DNA from: Ignavibacteria bacterium
GTDB lineage: Bacteria; Bacteroidota; Ignavibacteria; Ignavibacteriales; Ignavibacteriaceae
Reading direction: 5' to 3'
NCBI GenBank assembly: GCA_017302895.1
Contig: JAFLBV010000001.1
Location: 496,001-560,000, forward strand
Length of the DNA: 64,000 nucleotides
The position numbers were made by a program, and so were the translations under genes. The stretch's first letter is position 1, and every line of letters begins with the position of its first letter. Shown piece by piece: positions 45,282 through 52,751 of this stretch. The notes under the pieces are model-generated. The model did not search any database. It saw only the letters and a program-made list of their open reading frames with translations, and was not told where the DNA came from.

Positions 45282-47355
45282 GGCTCCTCCTTTCATGTTC
45301 GACAAACAATTTGTCGTTTTCAACGGTATCAAATCTGGATCTGTTTTCTCCGTAATTCGAAATAAAGTAGCAACTGTTCACTTTTGGAAGTAAGATTTTA
45401 TACTCCTCTTCTGCCAACTCTTTTTTTAACAGTGGAAAAATAACCACTTGTTCTGAAATATTGGGATAAAACTCACAAATTATATTTCGTGAATGCAACT
45501 GATCAAACTTTTGTAATGGACTATCAATAAAAACAGGAAATTTTACATTAGACTCATCCACTAATGCTTTCAATAAAGCTGTAGCGTATAACTGCTGTTC
45601 ACCTTTTGACAATGACTCCAATTGAATCTTTTGATTATTGAAGTCATAAAGTTCAACTTCGATTAGTTCATCCGTGAGCAATACTTTAACTTTGTGTACA
45701 AATTTATCCTTGTGCATCAAAATTGAAAGCTCTCTCAAGATCCCTGACTCTAACGAATCTTTTTTCTCTTTTTTAAGCTCAAATAGAAATTTCTCCAGAG
45801 TGTCAATGAGTCTAGAGGCAATTTGGTCTTTTTCCAAATCTTGTTTCCCAACATTAATTTTTTTTGCAAGTTCGGAAGTTAATCTTGCAATATTCTGCTT
45901 TTCAATTTCAAAATGTTCTTTTTCAAGCTTTAATGATGTGATCTCCCTCTCCAATTCTAATACTCTATCATCTAATACCTTTTTCTCGCCCTTAATTTTT
46001 TGAACTAGCAAATCTTTATCTTTTGATTCGGCATCACTCAATCTCTTTTTGAGTGCGAAGAGTTTTTGCTTAACAAGTTTGTATTCTTTAAGCAACTGTT
46101 TGAAGTATTGCGAATAAGAATTTCTTAGATTACTATTTAGCGAGTTCAGTTCTAGTAGCTGAGATTCTGTAAAATTATGAAGTATTTTGATTGAACTTTG
46201 TTCAGTCAAAGTTTCGGAAAGGAGATTGTTTTTGAGCTTGTCAAAAATCACATTTGTAATTTGTTCTGAATTTTCGTTAGGAATGTTATTTTGTCTCAAA
46301 ATATCAGGTAATTCTGTTTTGAATTCACTTAATTTTTGATCTATTAATTCAAAATTACTCTTTAATTCTCTTGATTTTGCTTCGTTAAATGCTTGGGTTT
46401 TCATTTCCTCAAGAAGATTTGAGGCAATTGCAAAAGGTGCAAGTTCAAGTAAATCCTTTACTTGTTGTTTATAAATATCCTCAGAAAATTCAAGCTCTTT
46501 ACACTCTTGGATTAACTCTTGGTACTCGATTTGACTAAGAACATTTCCTTCACGGATAAGCCTTTCTTGATAATCATTTGAAAGATTTTTCTTTAATTGT
46601 TGTTCTTCTATAAGTTGTTGTATCTTGCCGGAGATAAAATCAATATGATCTTCGACTTTAATCGCTCGTTCAGAGTAAGATTTAAATTTCTCAATTTCAG
46701 AATCGGAAGCGGAATTTCGTTTTAAACGAATTCTTAATCCTTCCAAATTTGATTTTAGATCTTCATATTTTTTGATGCCTATGATTTCTGAATATGCTCT
46801 ACTTAATCTTCGTTTATCATCGATGGTCTTTATTTCAGCGAGATTTACAATTTTTTCTGCATCAAAAAAGAAAAATTTGGCTAGTTCTTTTGGTAAAATG
46901 AAGTCATTGATGAATATTTCGGGGCCAACCTCTTTAGTGAGTTCATTTGGATTACCATCAATTAAAATATGAAGCGATTCAGAACCCGACTCATTATTAT
47001 AAACCCGTCTAATCGAGATATTATTACAAGGGAAGGTGGGTATTGAAATATCTGAAAAAACAATTTCGACTGAGTATTCCTTTTCACTGGAAGCTGCTGC
47101 TAATTTGTTGAGATTTGATGAGGCATATTTTTTGTATCCACCTGACTCATTAACCTGCACTTTATAAACATCATCAACATCACTCATAGCTTTGCCATAA
47201 AGACACCATACCAAAGCAGTTAGGAGTGTTGTTTTTCCATAACCATTATTCCCGGCGATTATGAAGATATTTTTATCAATTGACTTAGTAAAAGTCAGCT
47301 CATTAATCCCGTAATATATTCTGAAGTTTTTAAGTCGAACTGCGTTAATAAACAT
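45262..47355 (-). CDS. dndD: DNA sulfur modification ATPase DndD
   Basis: 697 residues, SMC-like. Walker A AGNNGYGKTTLLTALVW (about 34-50), long coiled coils with many Lys/Glu/Gln (about 200-530), ABC-type signature LSKGEQQLYATALLKAL and Walker B FPVFIDSPLQKFD. Like other DndD proteins it probably provides ATP-driven strand opening or nicking for sulfur insertion. Its ATG shares one base with the dndC stop (TAATG), indicating coupling. Confidence 0.88.
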   Translation of the reverse strand: MFINAVRLKNFRIYYGINELTFTKSIDKNIFIIAGNNGYGKTTLLTALVWCLYGKAMSDVDDVYKVQVNESGGYKKYASSNLNKLAAASSEKEYSVEIVFSDISIPTFPCNNISIRRVYNNESGSESLHILIDGNPNELTKEVGPEIFINDFILPKELAKFFFFDAEKIVNLAEIKTIDDKRRLSRAYSEIIGIKKYEDLKSNLEGLRIRLKRNSASDSEIEKFKSYSERAIKVEDHIDFISGKIQQLIEEQQLKKNLSNDYQERLIREGNVLSQIEYQELIQECKELEFSEDIYKQQVKDLLELAPFAIASNLLEEMKTQAFNEAKSRELKSNFELIDQKLSEFKTELPDILRQNNIPNENSEQITNVIFDKLKNNLLSETLTEQSSIKILHNFTESQLLELNSLNSNLRNSYSQYFKQLLKEYKLVKQKLFALKKRLSDAESKDKDLLVQKIKGEKKVLDDRVLELEREITSLKLEKEHFEIEKQNIARLTSELAKKINVGKQDLEKDQIASRLIDTLEKFLFELKKEKKDSLESGILRELSILMHKDKFVHKVKVLLTDELIEVELYDFNNQKIQLESLSKGEQQLYATALLKALVDESNVKFPVFIDSPLQKFDQLHSRNIICEFYPNISEQVVIFPLLKKELAEEEYKILLPKVNSCYFISNYGENRSRFDTVENDKLFVEHERRSHGILWN

Positions 47356-48668
47356 TACATACTTCCGGCGGTTTGATTTAAATACATTTCGAGCTTATTT
47401 TCAAAATCATTTTGGAGACCTCGGGTATTCATCAGAATAGTTTTTGTCTTTTGAATTGCCAATAAATCATTTAACAGATCAAAATCCCTCGGGTCATCAG
47501 CACAAATATTCTTTAACAGTTGTTTTTCTCGTCTAATCGCTTCATTTGCTTCAGAAAGTCTAAGATTATGCCCGAAAACCGATGCATATATATCTGCTAC
47601 TGTGAAATTAAAAATATTATCCCGATACCAAAGTACTTGAATTGCCACCAATTCCTGGTAATTTATCAGAATCATTTCGGGTTGAGATTCTTGGATTTCT
47701 TTTTGAGCAGTCAATAAAAGCTTTAAAAATTCCGCTCTGAATTCTGCTGTATAAGGACCCCAAACATCATCACCCTCTTGACCGTTGCGTCTTTTTGTTT
47801 CTCTGTATTTTCTTTCATTTCGAGTATCCATGAGAAAATCACGCAGTTCCATAAGTGGTTCCATCCACTCTTCCCCATTATTAATCAAGGCTTCCATTGA
47901 GCGGTCTTTAGTCACCACAGTACAAATCCAGCATCCGAATCTGCTGTTCCCACAACTCGGGGTAGTGGTATCGATGACCAGAGGACAATCGCCACTATTC
48001 GCATTTTTATAAATACTTATAAGTTCTTTGTTGTTTGCACCCCATGGAGATTTCACCTGCATTAAATACTGCCACACTTCATCAGTTTTAACATCCTTAA
48101 TAGGAGCATACACATATGCATTCGGAAGCACATGTTTTCTAAGCCTTTGTCCGGTCACTTCATGTTTTTGAATACTTCTAGCTCTTGTATTACTCTCGTC
48201 AGAACGGGTTCCAAGAAGAATAATTACCTCCCCGGTTTCATCTACTTTTTCTTTGATGAACTGGGTGGTAGGATTAATTTTTAGTCTTTCTGTACACCAA
48301 CGAAAAGTATTGTTTGGGGCGGGATATCCTTTGCCAATTAGATTGGTCCAAAAAGAATCCTCAAGCTTTGGGGTAGTACGAATAACTTTAAATGGTAGAT
48401 TTTGGAGAGAAGCCGCTTCCTGGATGAGATTTAAGACTTTTTCAGTATACTCTATAATAAGGGGGTTTTCAACGAGAGTATTATTGCATACAATATATAT
48501 ATCTCTTTCTTTTGGAGTATCAGGTATACCTCGGAGAGAATTCCAAACAACTTGTAACAACATGGTTGAATCTTTCCCACCGGAAAAGCCAATTATCCAA
48601 GGTCTTTTGTTGTGTTCATAATATTGGTCGAGGATTTCATTTTCTAAATCTTTGATATTTAGACTCAT
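47355..48668 (-). CDS. dndC: Phosphorothioation protein DndC (PAPS reductase-like)
   Basis: 437 residues from the ATG at 48668, preceded by TTGGAGAAAA; the frame extends five codons to a TTG at 48683, which I reject. PP-loop IGFSGGKDST near the N-terminus binds ATP, and the Cys cluster C-PLVIDTTTPS-C-GNSRFG-C-WI-C (four cysteines) fits the DndC [4Fe-4S] site. It adenylates DNA phosphate and transfers sulfur supplied by DndA. First gene of the minus-strand island operon. Confidence 0.92.
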   Translation of the reverse strand: MSLNIKDLENEILDQYYEHNKRPWIIGFSGGKDSTMLLQVVWNSLRGIPDTPKERDIYIVCNNTLVENPLIIEYTEKVLNLIQEAASLQNLPFKVIRTTPKLEDSFWTNLIGKGYPAPNNTFRWCTERLKINPTTQFIKEKVDETGEVIILLGTRSDESNTRARSIQKHEVTGQRLRKHVLPNAYVYAPIKDVKTDEVWQYLMQVKSPWGANNKELISIYKNANSGDCPLVIDTTTPSCGNSRFGCWICTVVTKDRSMEALINNGEEWMEPLMELRDFLMDTRNERKYRETKRRNGQEGDDVWGPYTAEFRAEFLKLLLTAQKEIQESQPEMILINYQELVAIQVLWYRDNIFNFTVADIYASVFGHNLRLSEANEAIRREKQLLKNICADDPRDFDLLNDLLAIQKTKTILMNTRGLQNDFENKLEMYLNQTAGSM

Positions 48669-48732
48669 TTTTCTCCAAGTCAATTGCTTTAAATTATACG
48701 ATAATATCCATCGTGAAATTACAAAAAAATTT

Positions 48733-48751
48733 TCAAATAAATATCATTTGA
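48733..48751. promoter_or_regulatory. Inverted repeat in dndC promoter region
   Basis: TCAAAT-aaatatc-ATTTGA lies in the 168-base divergent region between dndC and the plus-strand gene at 48837. A possible site for the DGQHR/DndB regulator, which in known systems binds the dnd promoter. The region is very AT-rich, so chance is not excluded. Confidence 0.25.
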
Positions 48752-48836
48752 CCACTATATTTAAATTCAAATAATTAGAGATTTATAACCTTTCAATCTG
48801 CATACACATCAAACTATAATTTTTAGGACAAATCAA

Positions 48837-49271
48837 ATGTATTACAGAAGCGAAATTACATATGATGCAGGAGTTGCGATAAATGCCTTTCAAAAAACAT
48901 TTCCATCAGCTTTTGCCTTTTTAAGTGCTATTGCAGCAGATAAGATGGATGGGTTTTGGTTAAGCACCAAAAAAAATGCTCATCTATACTACAAGGATGC
49001 CTATTTTGTATATATAAAATTTCATCCACCTTATCAATTAGAATTTATCAAACAATATCACTGGCATATAGCTGGTGGAACTCAAGATAGGTCCTCATTA
49101 TTGTTTGGTGAACAGCTTATAACTCTTGCAAAAAAGCTTGATCTTGATTACAGATTGGTATCGTTTGAGAGGCATGAAAAAATGGTAGTCAAAAGAGATA
49201 CACCTTTGAAATTTTTTGAGGGATTCTTGGAATTGATCCAAGAATCTTACGAGAAAATTCCGAAAGAATAA
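48837..49271 (+). CDS. Hypothetical protein divergent from dndC
   Basis: 144 residues (MYYRSEITYDAGVAINAFQK ... DGFWLSTKKNAHLYYKDAYF ... RDTPLKFFEGFLELIQESYEK). Soluble, aromatic-rich, no membrane segment, no family recognised. It starts at the first ATG after AGGACAAATCAA. Same length as the protein upstream of dndA (36281) and a similar ending (short strand, then PL..F...F amphipathic helix), but overall similarity is too weak to call them paralogues. It is the right-hand outer gene of the AT-rich island. Confidence 0.6.
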   Translation: MYYRSEITYDAGVAINAFQKTFPSAFAFLSAIAADKMDGFWLSTKKNAHLYYKDAYFVYIKFHPPYQLEFIKQYHWHIAGGTQDRSSLLFGEQLITLAKKLDLDYRLVSFERHEKMVVKRDTPLKFFEGFLELIQESYEKIPKE

Positions 49272-49301
49272 TATATCTGGCTAAAATAGACACAAAAACT
49301 G

Positions 49302-49515
49302 TCACTTTTTATAAAGTTCTTTGAATTGGCATTTCGACCTTCTTTCCCCTCACAAAACTAAAGATAATCATCAACTGATTTTTGAAATGCCTTTTCCAAT
49401 TCGGTCAAGAATCGGCTTGAAAAGTTATCACATCTTTTATGTTAATAACCTCTCCGGAGAATGTTTTAGATTCCTCATCGAACGATATGGTGGCGGTGTA
49501 GTTTTTGTATTGCAT
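49302..49515 (-). pseudogene. hicB: Degenerate hicB antitoxin
   Basis: On the minus strand from ATG 49515 the text reads MQYKNYTATISFDEESKTFS and GEVINIKDVITFQADS, a clear HicB N-terminus, and then TGA. One base out of frame it resumes TELEKAFQKSVDDYL, then a TAG where Glu is expected, then FCEGKEGRNANSKN. So one single-base deletion and one GAG-to-TAG type change are visible, and the C-terminal DNA-binding part is missing. No hicA is found upstream. The plus-strand ORF over this region is a shadow. Confidence 0.75.
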
Positions 49516-49535
49516 GGTCAGATGTGAGCCCCCCC

Positions 49536-50117
49536 TCAAAACCCGACCCTCATCCCAATTCCTACTCCGGGATCTGTGATGGTTCCAAGCAACGGGTACA
49601 GGGTGACATTTGCATTGTTCTGATGGATGAAATACATGGCGGCATCAAAGACGAGGAGGAAGGCACCCTGCACGAGCAGACTGTTGCCATATCCTGTCAG
49701 GAGGTCTTTCTTTTCGGAGTTTTTTGCTTTCTCCTTGAGGAAGAAACCGGTGGCGATGTATGCGAGGTCGAGCCCGGCATTAAGTACGAATATGTTTTGA
49801 AGTGTCTGATGTCCTGTTACGGAGTTGTAGAGGGAGAGGGAATCTGTGCCTGTGTTTAGAAGTCCGTTGATGGCGAGACCGAGGTTCACTGTGTTCCAAA
49901 GGGCATTAAACTGATTGAAGTATTTGGCTTCCCCCTGCAAAGTGAAATTGAGTGTGGTACCCGAGACAATGTTCGCCAAAGCCCACCCACCGAGAACGAG
50001 CATTCCCGTCCGGTTTATGTCGCTTTTCGTTTTCTCAAATTCCTTGAGTGAGGGAATGGCATCCTGTGCCAAAGCAATTACGGAGAGAAATATTAAAAGA
50101 AAGAGTGTTTTTTTCAT
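49536..50117 (-). CDS. Predicted membrane protein, DUF6992-like
   Basis: 193 residues. Signal peptide (MKKTLFLLIFLSVIALAQ, cut before DAIPS), then four hydrophobic segments (GMLVLGGWALANIVSGTT; LWNTVNLGLAINGLL; FVLNAGLDLAYIATGFFL; LLVQGAFLLVFDAAMYFIH) and the short tail GIGMRVGF, which could be a beta-strand. The layout resembles small Bacteroidota membrane proteins of unknown function (DUF6992, from memory). Transcribed alone between the hicB remnant and a repeat region. Confidence 0.6.
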   Translation of the reverse strand: MKKTLFLLIFLSVIALAQDAIPSLKEFEKTKSDINRTGMLVLGGWALANIVSGTTLNFTLQGEAKYFNQFNALWNTVNLGLAINGLLNTGTDSLSLYNSVTGHQTLQNIFVLNAGLDLAYIATGFFLKEKAKNSEKKDLLTGYGNSLLVQGAFLLVFDAAMYFIHQNNANVTLYPLLGTITDPGVGIGMRVGF

Positions 50118-50135
50118 AAAATTGTGACCAATTGC

Positions 50136-50345
50136 AGGTATTAGGGTTTAGGTATCAGGTATTATTTTTTTTGGTTAAATGGAAGCTTCCCGGTTGGACA
50201 ATCGGGACGATTGTCGCTCCTTTTCCGAAATTCAACCTTCAGGACAGCTAATAGTTCATAGATCATAGTTCATACCTGTTTCTACCCACATGTCGCCACA
50301 AGGGCTTTTTGCAGGTATTAGGGTTAAGGTATTAGGTATTATTTT
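50136..50345. repeat. Composite dispersed repeat, copy 1
   Basis: Modules in plus order: GGTATTA words (50137-50165), a T-run, the hairpin GACAATCG-GGA-CGATTGTC with GCTCCTTTTCCG (50197-50227), ATAGTTCATAGATCATAGTT words (50252-50271), TTTCTACCCACATGTCGCC (50279-50297), and GGTATTA words again (50313-50340). The hairpin and flanking modules recur at 60110-60309 (inverted), 61199-61345 and 61345-61495. Confidence 0.75.
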
Positions 50346-50346
50346 C

Positions 50347-50374
50347 TGTACTACTCTGATTCTCCACCACTCCG
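50347..50374. repeat. CTCCGCTACT word array, left part
   Basis: Words of the type CTCCACCACTCCGCTACT flank the 66-aa gene on this side and continue at 50574-50636 (CTACTCCGTGACTTC repeated). They form another 3'-end short-word array. Confidence 0.45.
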
Positions 50375-50575
50375 CTACTTGATCGTCATACTCTCCCGGT
50401 GTGCCTGGGCTTCCTCGAAGGTTTTGAATTTCAGTACGCCTTTGTGTACCTTGAATTTCCTCAGGTGAGAAGCGAGTTCATAAAATTCTTTTACTCTTTT
50501 GTAATAGGCTTCGTCGGGGTTAAAACACCAGAGATCATGCTGCGCTTCTTCAAAAGTTTTGAATTTTTTGATCAT
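50375..50575 (-). CDS. Small protein with duplicated KFKTFEEAQ motif
   Basis: 66 residues. KFKTFEEAQ occurs twice, at residues 4-12 (KKFKTFEEAQHDLW) and near 49-57 (VLKFKTFEEAQAHRE), so the protein looks like an internal duplication. I recall similar 65-75 aa proteins in Bacteroidota and Deltaproteobacteria next to nucleotidyltransferase or DUF6036-type genes, where they may be antitoxins; none of those genes is present here. It sits between two repeat arrays. Confidence 0.6.
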   Translation of the reverse strand: MIKKFKTFEEAQHDLWCFNPDEAYYKRVKEFYELASHLRKFKVHKGVLKFKTFEEAQAHRESMTIK

Positions 50576-50636
50576 CCGCTACTCCGTGACTTCGCTACTC
50601 CGATTCTTCGTTACTCCGTGACTTCCCTACTTCTTC
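50574..50636. repeat. CTACTCCGTGACTTC word array
   Basis: About four degenerate copies of CTACTCCGTGACTTC / CTACTCCGATTCTTC between the 66-aa gene and the S46 peptidase, the last one overlapping the peptidase stop. Confidence 0.6.
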
Positions 50637-52729
50637 CCCTTCACAATCTCTTCGGCGAGTTTTTTTGCGCCGTAGAGGTCTGAGATGACTTCGACCATTC
50701 CCTGTGAGTGGACGGCGATGGCTCTGTTTGCTTCGTCGGTGTAGATGAAGTCGGCGGTGAGTGATTCCACATTGCCATCGAAGACGAGTCCTACGATTTT
50801 GCCTTCTTTGTTGATCATGGGTGAGCCTGAATTGCCGCCGATGATGTCGTTTGTAGTGATGAAGTTAAGCGGCGTCGAGAGATCAAACTCTTTTGGGAGG
50901 TTCTCCCAGATTTTTGGAAGGTTAAAAGGGAATTTCTTTCCGAATGAGTGATATCTGTCTAAAACACCATAAAAAGTGGTTTTTACGGGTGCAACTGTTC
51001 CGTTGTAATTGTAACCTTTTACCACACCGTCGTTGATTCTGAGTGTGAAAGTGGCATCGGGCGGAATCGATTCTCCGTAAACTTTGAAGAGGGCTTCACC
51101 GAGCATGCTGTTGTTTACCTGATCACGCGACAACACTTCCTTGTTTATTTTACCGTATTCGGTAAGTTTTTTCTTTGCCGTGAGGATGAACTTAATGACA
51201 GGGTCGGTTGAGTTCAAAACATCATCGGATGAACCTTTGAGGAGTTTGTCCCTGTACGATTTGTCCATAAGTTTTGTGGTTGCGAGCAGGTGTTTCTTGG
51301 CCTCACTTCCCGTCTTGCCTGCAAAGAGGAGATCCATCAAATCCTTGTTCCCTGAGAGATTGCGGAGGATGAGATTGACCTGCACCTGGAGGTAGCGTTC
51401 CTGCGTTTCGAGGTTCATCGTGGCAGGGAAAAATGTAGCTGCGATGGAATCAAGTTTTTCCGCTGTGAACTTGTCGGGATTCGATTTTTTCCCTTCGGCG
51501 ACCGTTACAAGAGTGGAAGCTATCCGGAAAAGTTCGGGTGAATATCTGCGGTTGTAGTTATATCCAAAAAGTTCGCGTGCGATTGGTTTCAGCCGTTCGC
51601 GTCCTTCGGCAACTTCGTCCCAGATGTGACCGTATTTTTCCTTCAGAGTGGGATTTGCCATGACAGCGGCTTTGAAATTTTTCTCAAAATCCTTTTTGCG
51701 TGCCACGAGATACTGATCGTTTAGACCTTTATAAATGCCGTCGTAAACTTTCAGACCGTTACCGATTGAATAAAGTTCGGCAATAAGTTTGTAGTTTTCA
51801 GTGTTTCCGTTGAGCACCTGCTGCTCGATGATTTTGTAGAGTTCGCTCAGCCATTCAACCACGGGGAGATTGAGGTAGTCTCTTTCAAACTCCATCTGCG
51901 CAATGGTGTTGAGGCGGGAAGTGCTGCCGGGGTTACCGATCACAAAAACAGCCTCGCCTTCATCCGCACCTTTTTCGCTCCATCCAAACCAGTCATCTGT
52001 TTTTATTGGTTTGCCGTTTTCGTAAGCACGGAAGAACATGCAATCGAGACCGTACCTTGGGAAGGTGAAATTGTCGTAGTCGCCGCCGAGTTTTGCGGTT
52101 CTGAGGTCAGGAGCAAAGACGAGCCGCACATCATCATATTTTTTGTAGCCGTAAAGGGAATTTCTGCCGCCATTATAGAGGGGAACAACCATAAAATTGA
52201 GTCCGGGATTCTTTTCCGAAGCCTCGTCGATAAGTTCTTCCGATTTCGCTTTTTTGATGGCGATTCTCTCTTCGTCCGTTTTGGCGGTAACGAGGGCATC
52301 GTTTATTTTGTCGGTTACATCCTCGATATAAACGAGCTGTTCGATGGAAAGATCGGGGATTCTTCTCTCGTTTTCGTCAGTCCCGGCGTAAAAACCGTCT
52401 TTCAGGAAGTCTTCACCCTCTTTTTGACCTTTGTAGATGATGTTTCTTGCGCAGTGGTGGTTGGTCATTATCAGACCGTCTTCGGAGATAAAGGAGGCGG
52501 TGCAGCCTCCACCGAAACGAAGTGCAGCTCTTCTTACTTTTGTCAACCATTCCTCTGACGGGCGGAAATTGTAGGTTTTGTCAAAATAGTCGACAGGCGG
52601 TTTTTCAAAAGTCCACATCCTTCCCATATCCCATTTTCCGGCTTTGACGGTATCGAGGTTGATGCCCGCATATTGCGAGAAAAGTGAAATGGTGGTAAAA
52701 ACGAGAAAGAAAAGCTGCTTAAACATCAT
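50627..52729 (-). CDS. S46 family dipeptidyl-peptidase (DPP7/DPP11 type)
   Basis: 700 residues, typical S46 length. Signal peptide (1-19), N-terminal LDTVKAGKWDMGRMWTFEKPP, catalytic His in GGGCTASFISEDGLIMTNHHC (about 91) and Ser in DIIGGNSGSPMINKEGKIVGL near the C-terminus. It releases dipeptides from oligopeptides in the periplasm, feeding peptide-based metabolism. It follows the M14 peptidase gene by 22 bases, a sensible partner. Confidence 0.94.
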   Translation of the reverse strand: MMFKQLFFLVFTTISLFSQYAGINLDTVKAGKWDMGRMWTFEKPPVDYFDKTYNFRPSEEWLTKVRRAALRFGGGCTASFISEDGLIMTNHHCARNIIYKGQKEGEDFLKDGFYAGTDENERRIPDLSIEQLVYIEDVTDKINDALVTAKTDEERIAIKKAKSEELIDEASEKNPGLNFMVVPLYNGGRNSLYGYKKYDDVRLVFAPDLRTAKLGGDYDNFTFPRYGLDCMFFRAYENGKPIKTDDWFGWSEKGADEGEAVFVIGNPGSTSRLNTIAQMEFERDYLNLPVVEWLSELYKIIEQQVLNGNTENYKLIAELYSIGNGLKVYDGIYKGLNDQYLVARKKDFEKNFKAAVMANPTLKEKYGHIWDEVAEGRERLKPIARELFGYNYNRRYSPELFRIASTLVTVAEGKKSNPDKFTAEKLDSIAATFFPATMNLETQERYLQVQVNLILRNLSGNKDLMDLLFAGKTGSEAKKHLLATTKLMDKSYRDKLLKGSSDDVLNSTDPVIKFILTAKKKLTEYGKINKEVLSRDQVNNSMLGEALFKVYGESIPPDATFTLRINDGVVKGYNYNGTVAPVKTTFYGVLDRYHSFGKKFPFNLPKIWENLPKEFDLSTPLNFITTNDIIGGNSGSPMINKEGKIVGLVFDGNVESLTADFIYTDEANRAIAVHSQGMVEVISDLYGAKKLAEEIVKGKK

Positions 52730-52751
52730 CTTGGGTTGCTCCGTAGTCCAG

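Noticed and set aside
45282..45332. N-terminal extension of DndE
   Set aside because: The ATG at 45281 has a strong ribosome-binding site and matches the family start; the extension lies in the dndD frame.
49321..49527. 68-codon plus-strand frame
   Set aside because: Antisense to the hicB remnant; the minus strand has the recognisable protein.
49524..49859. 111-codon plus-strand frame
   Set aside because: Shadow of the minus-strand membrane protein at 49536-50117, which has a signal peptide and membrane segments.
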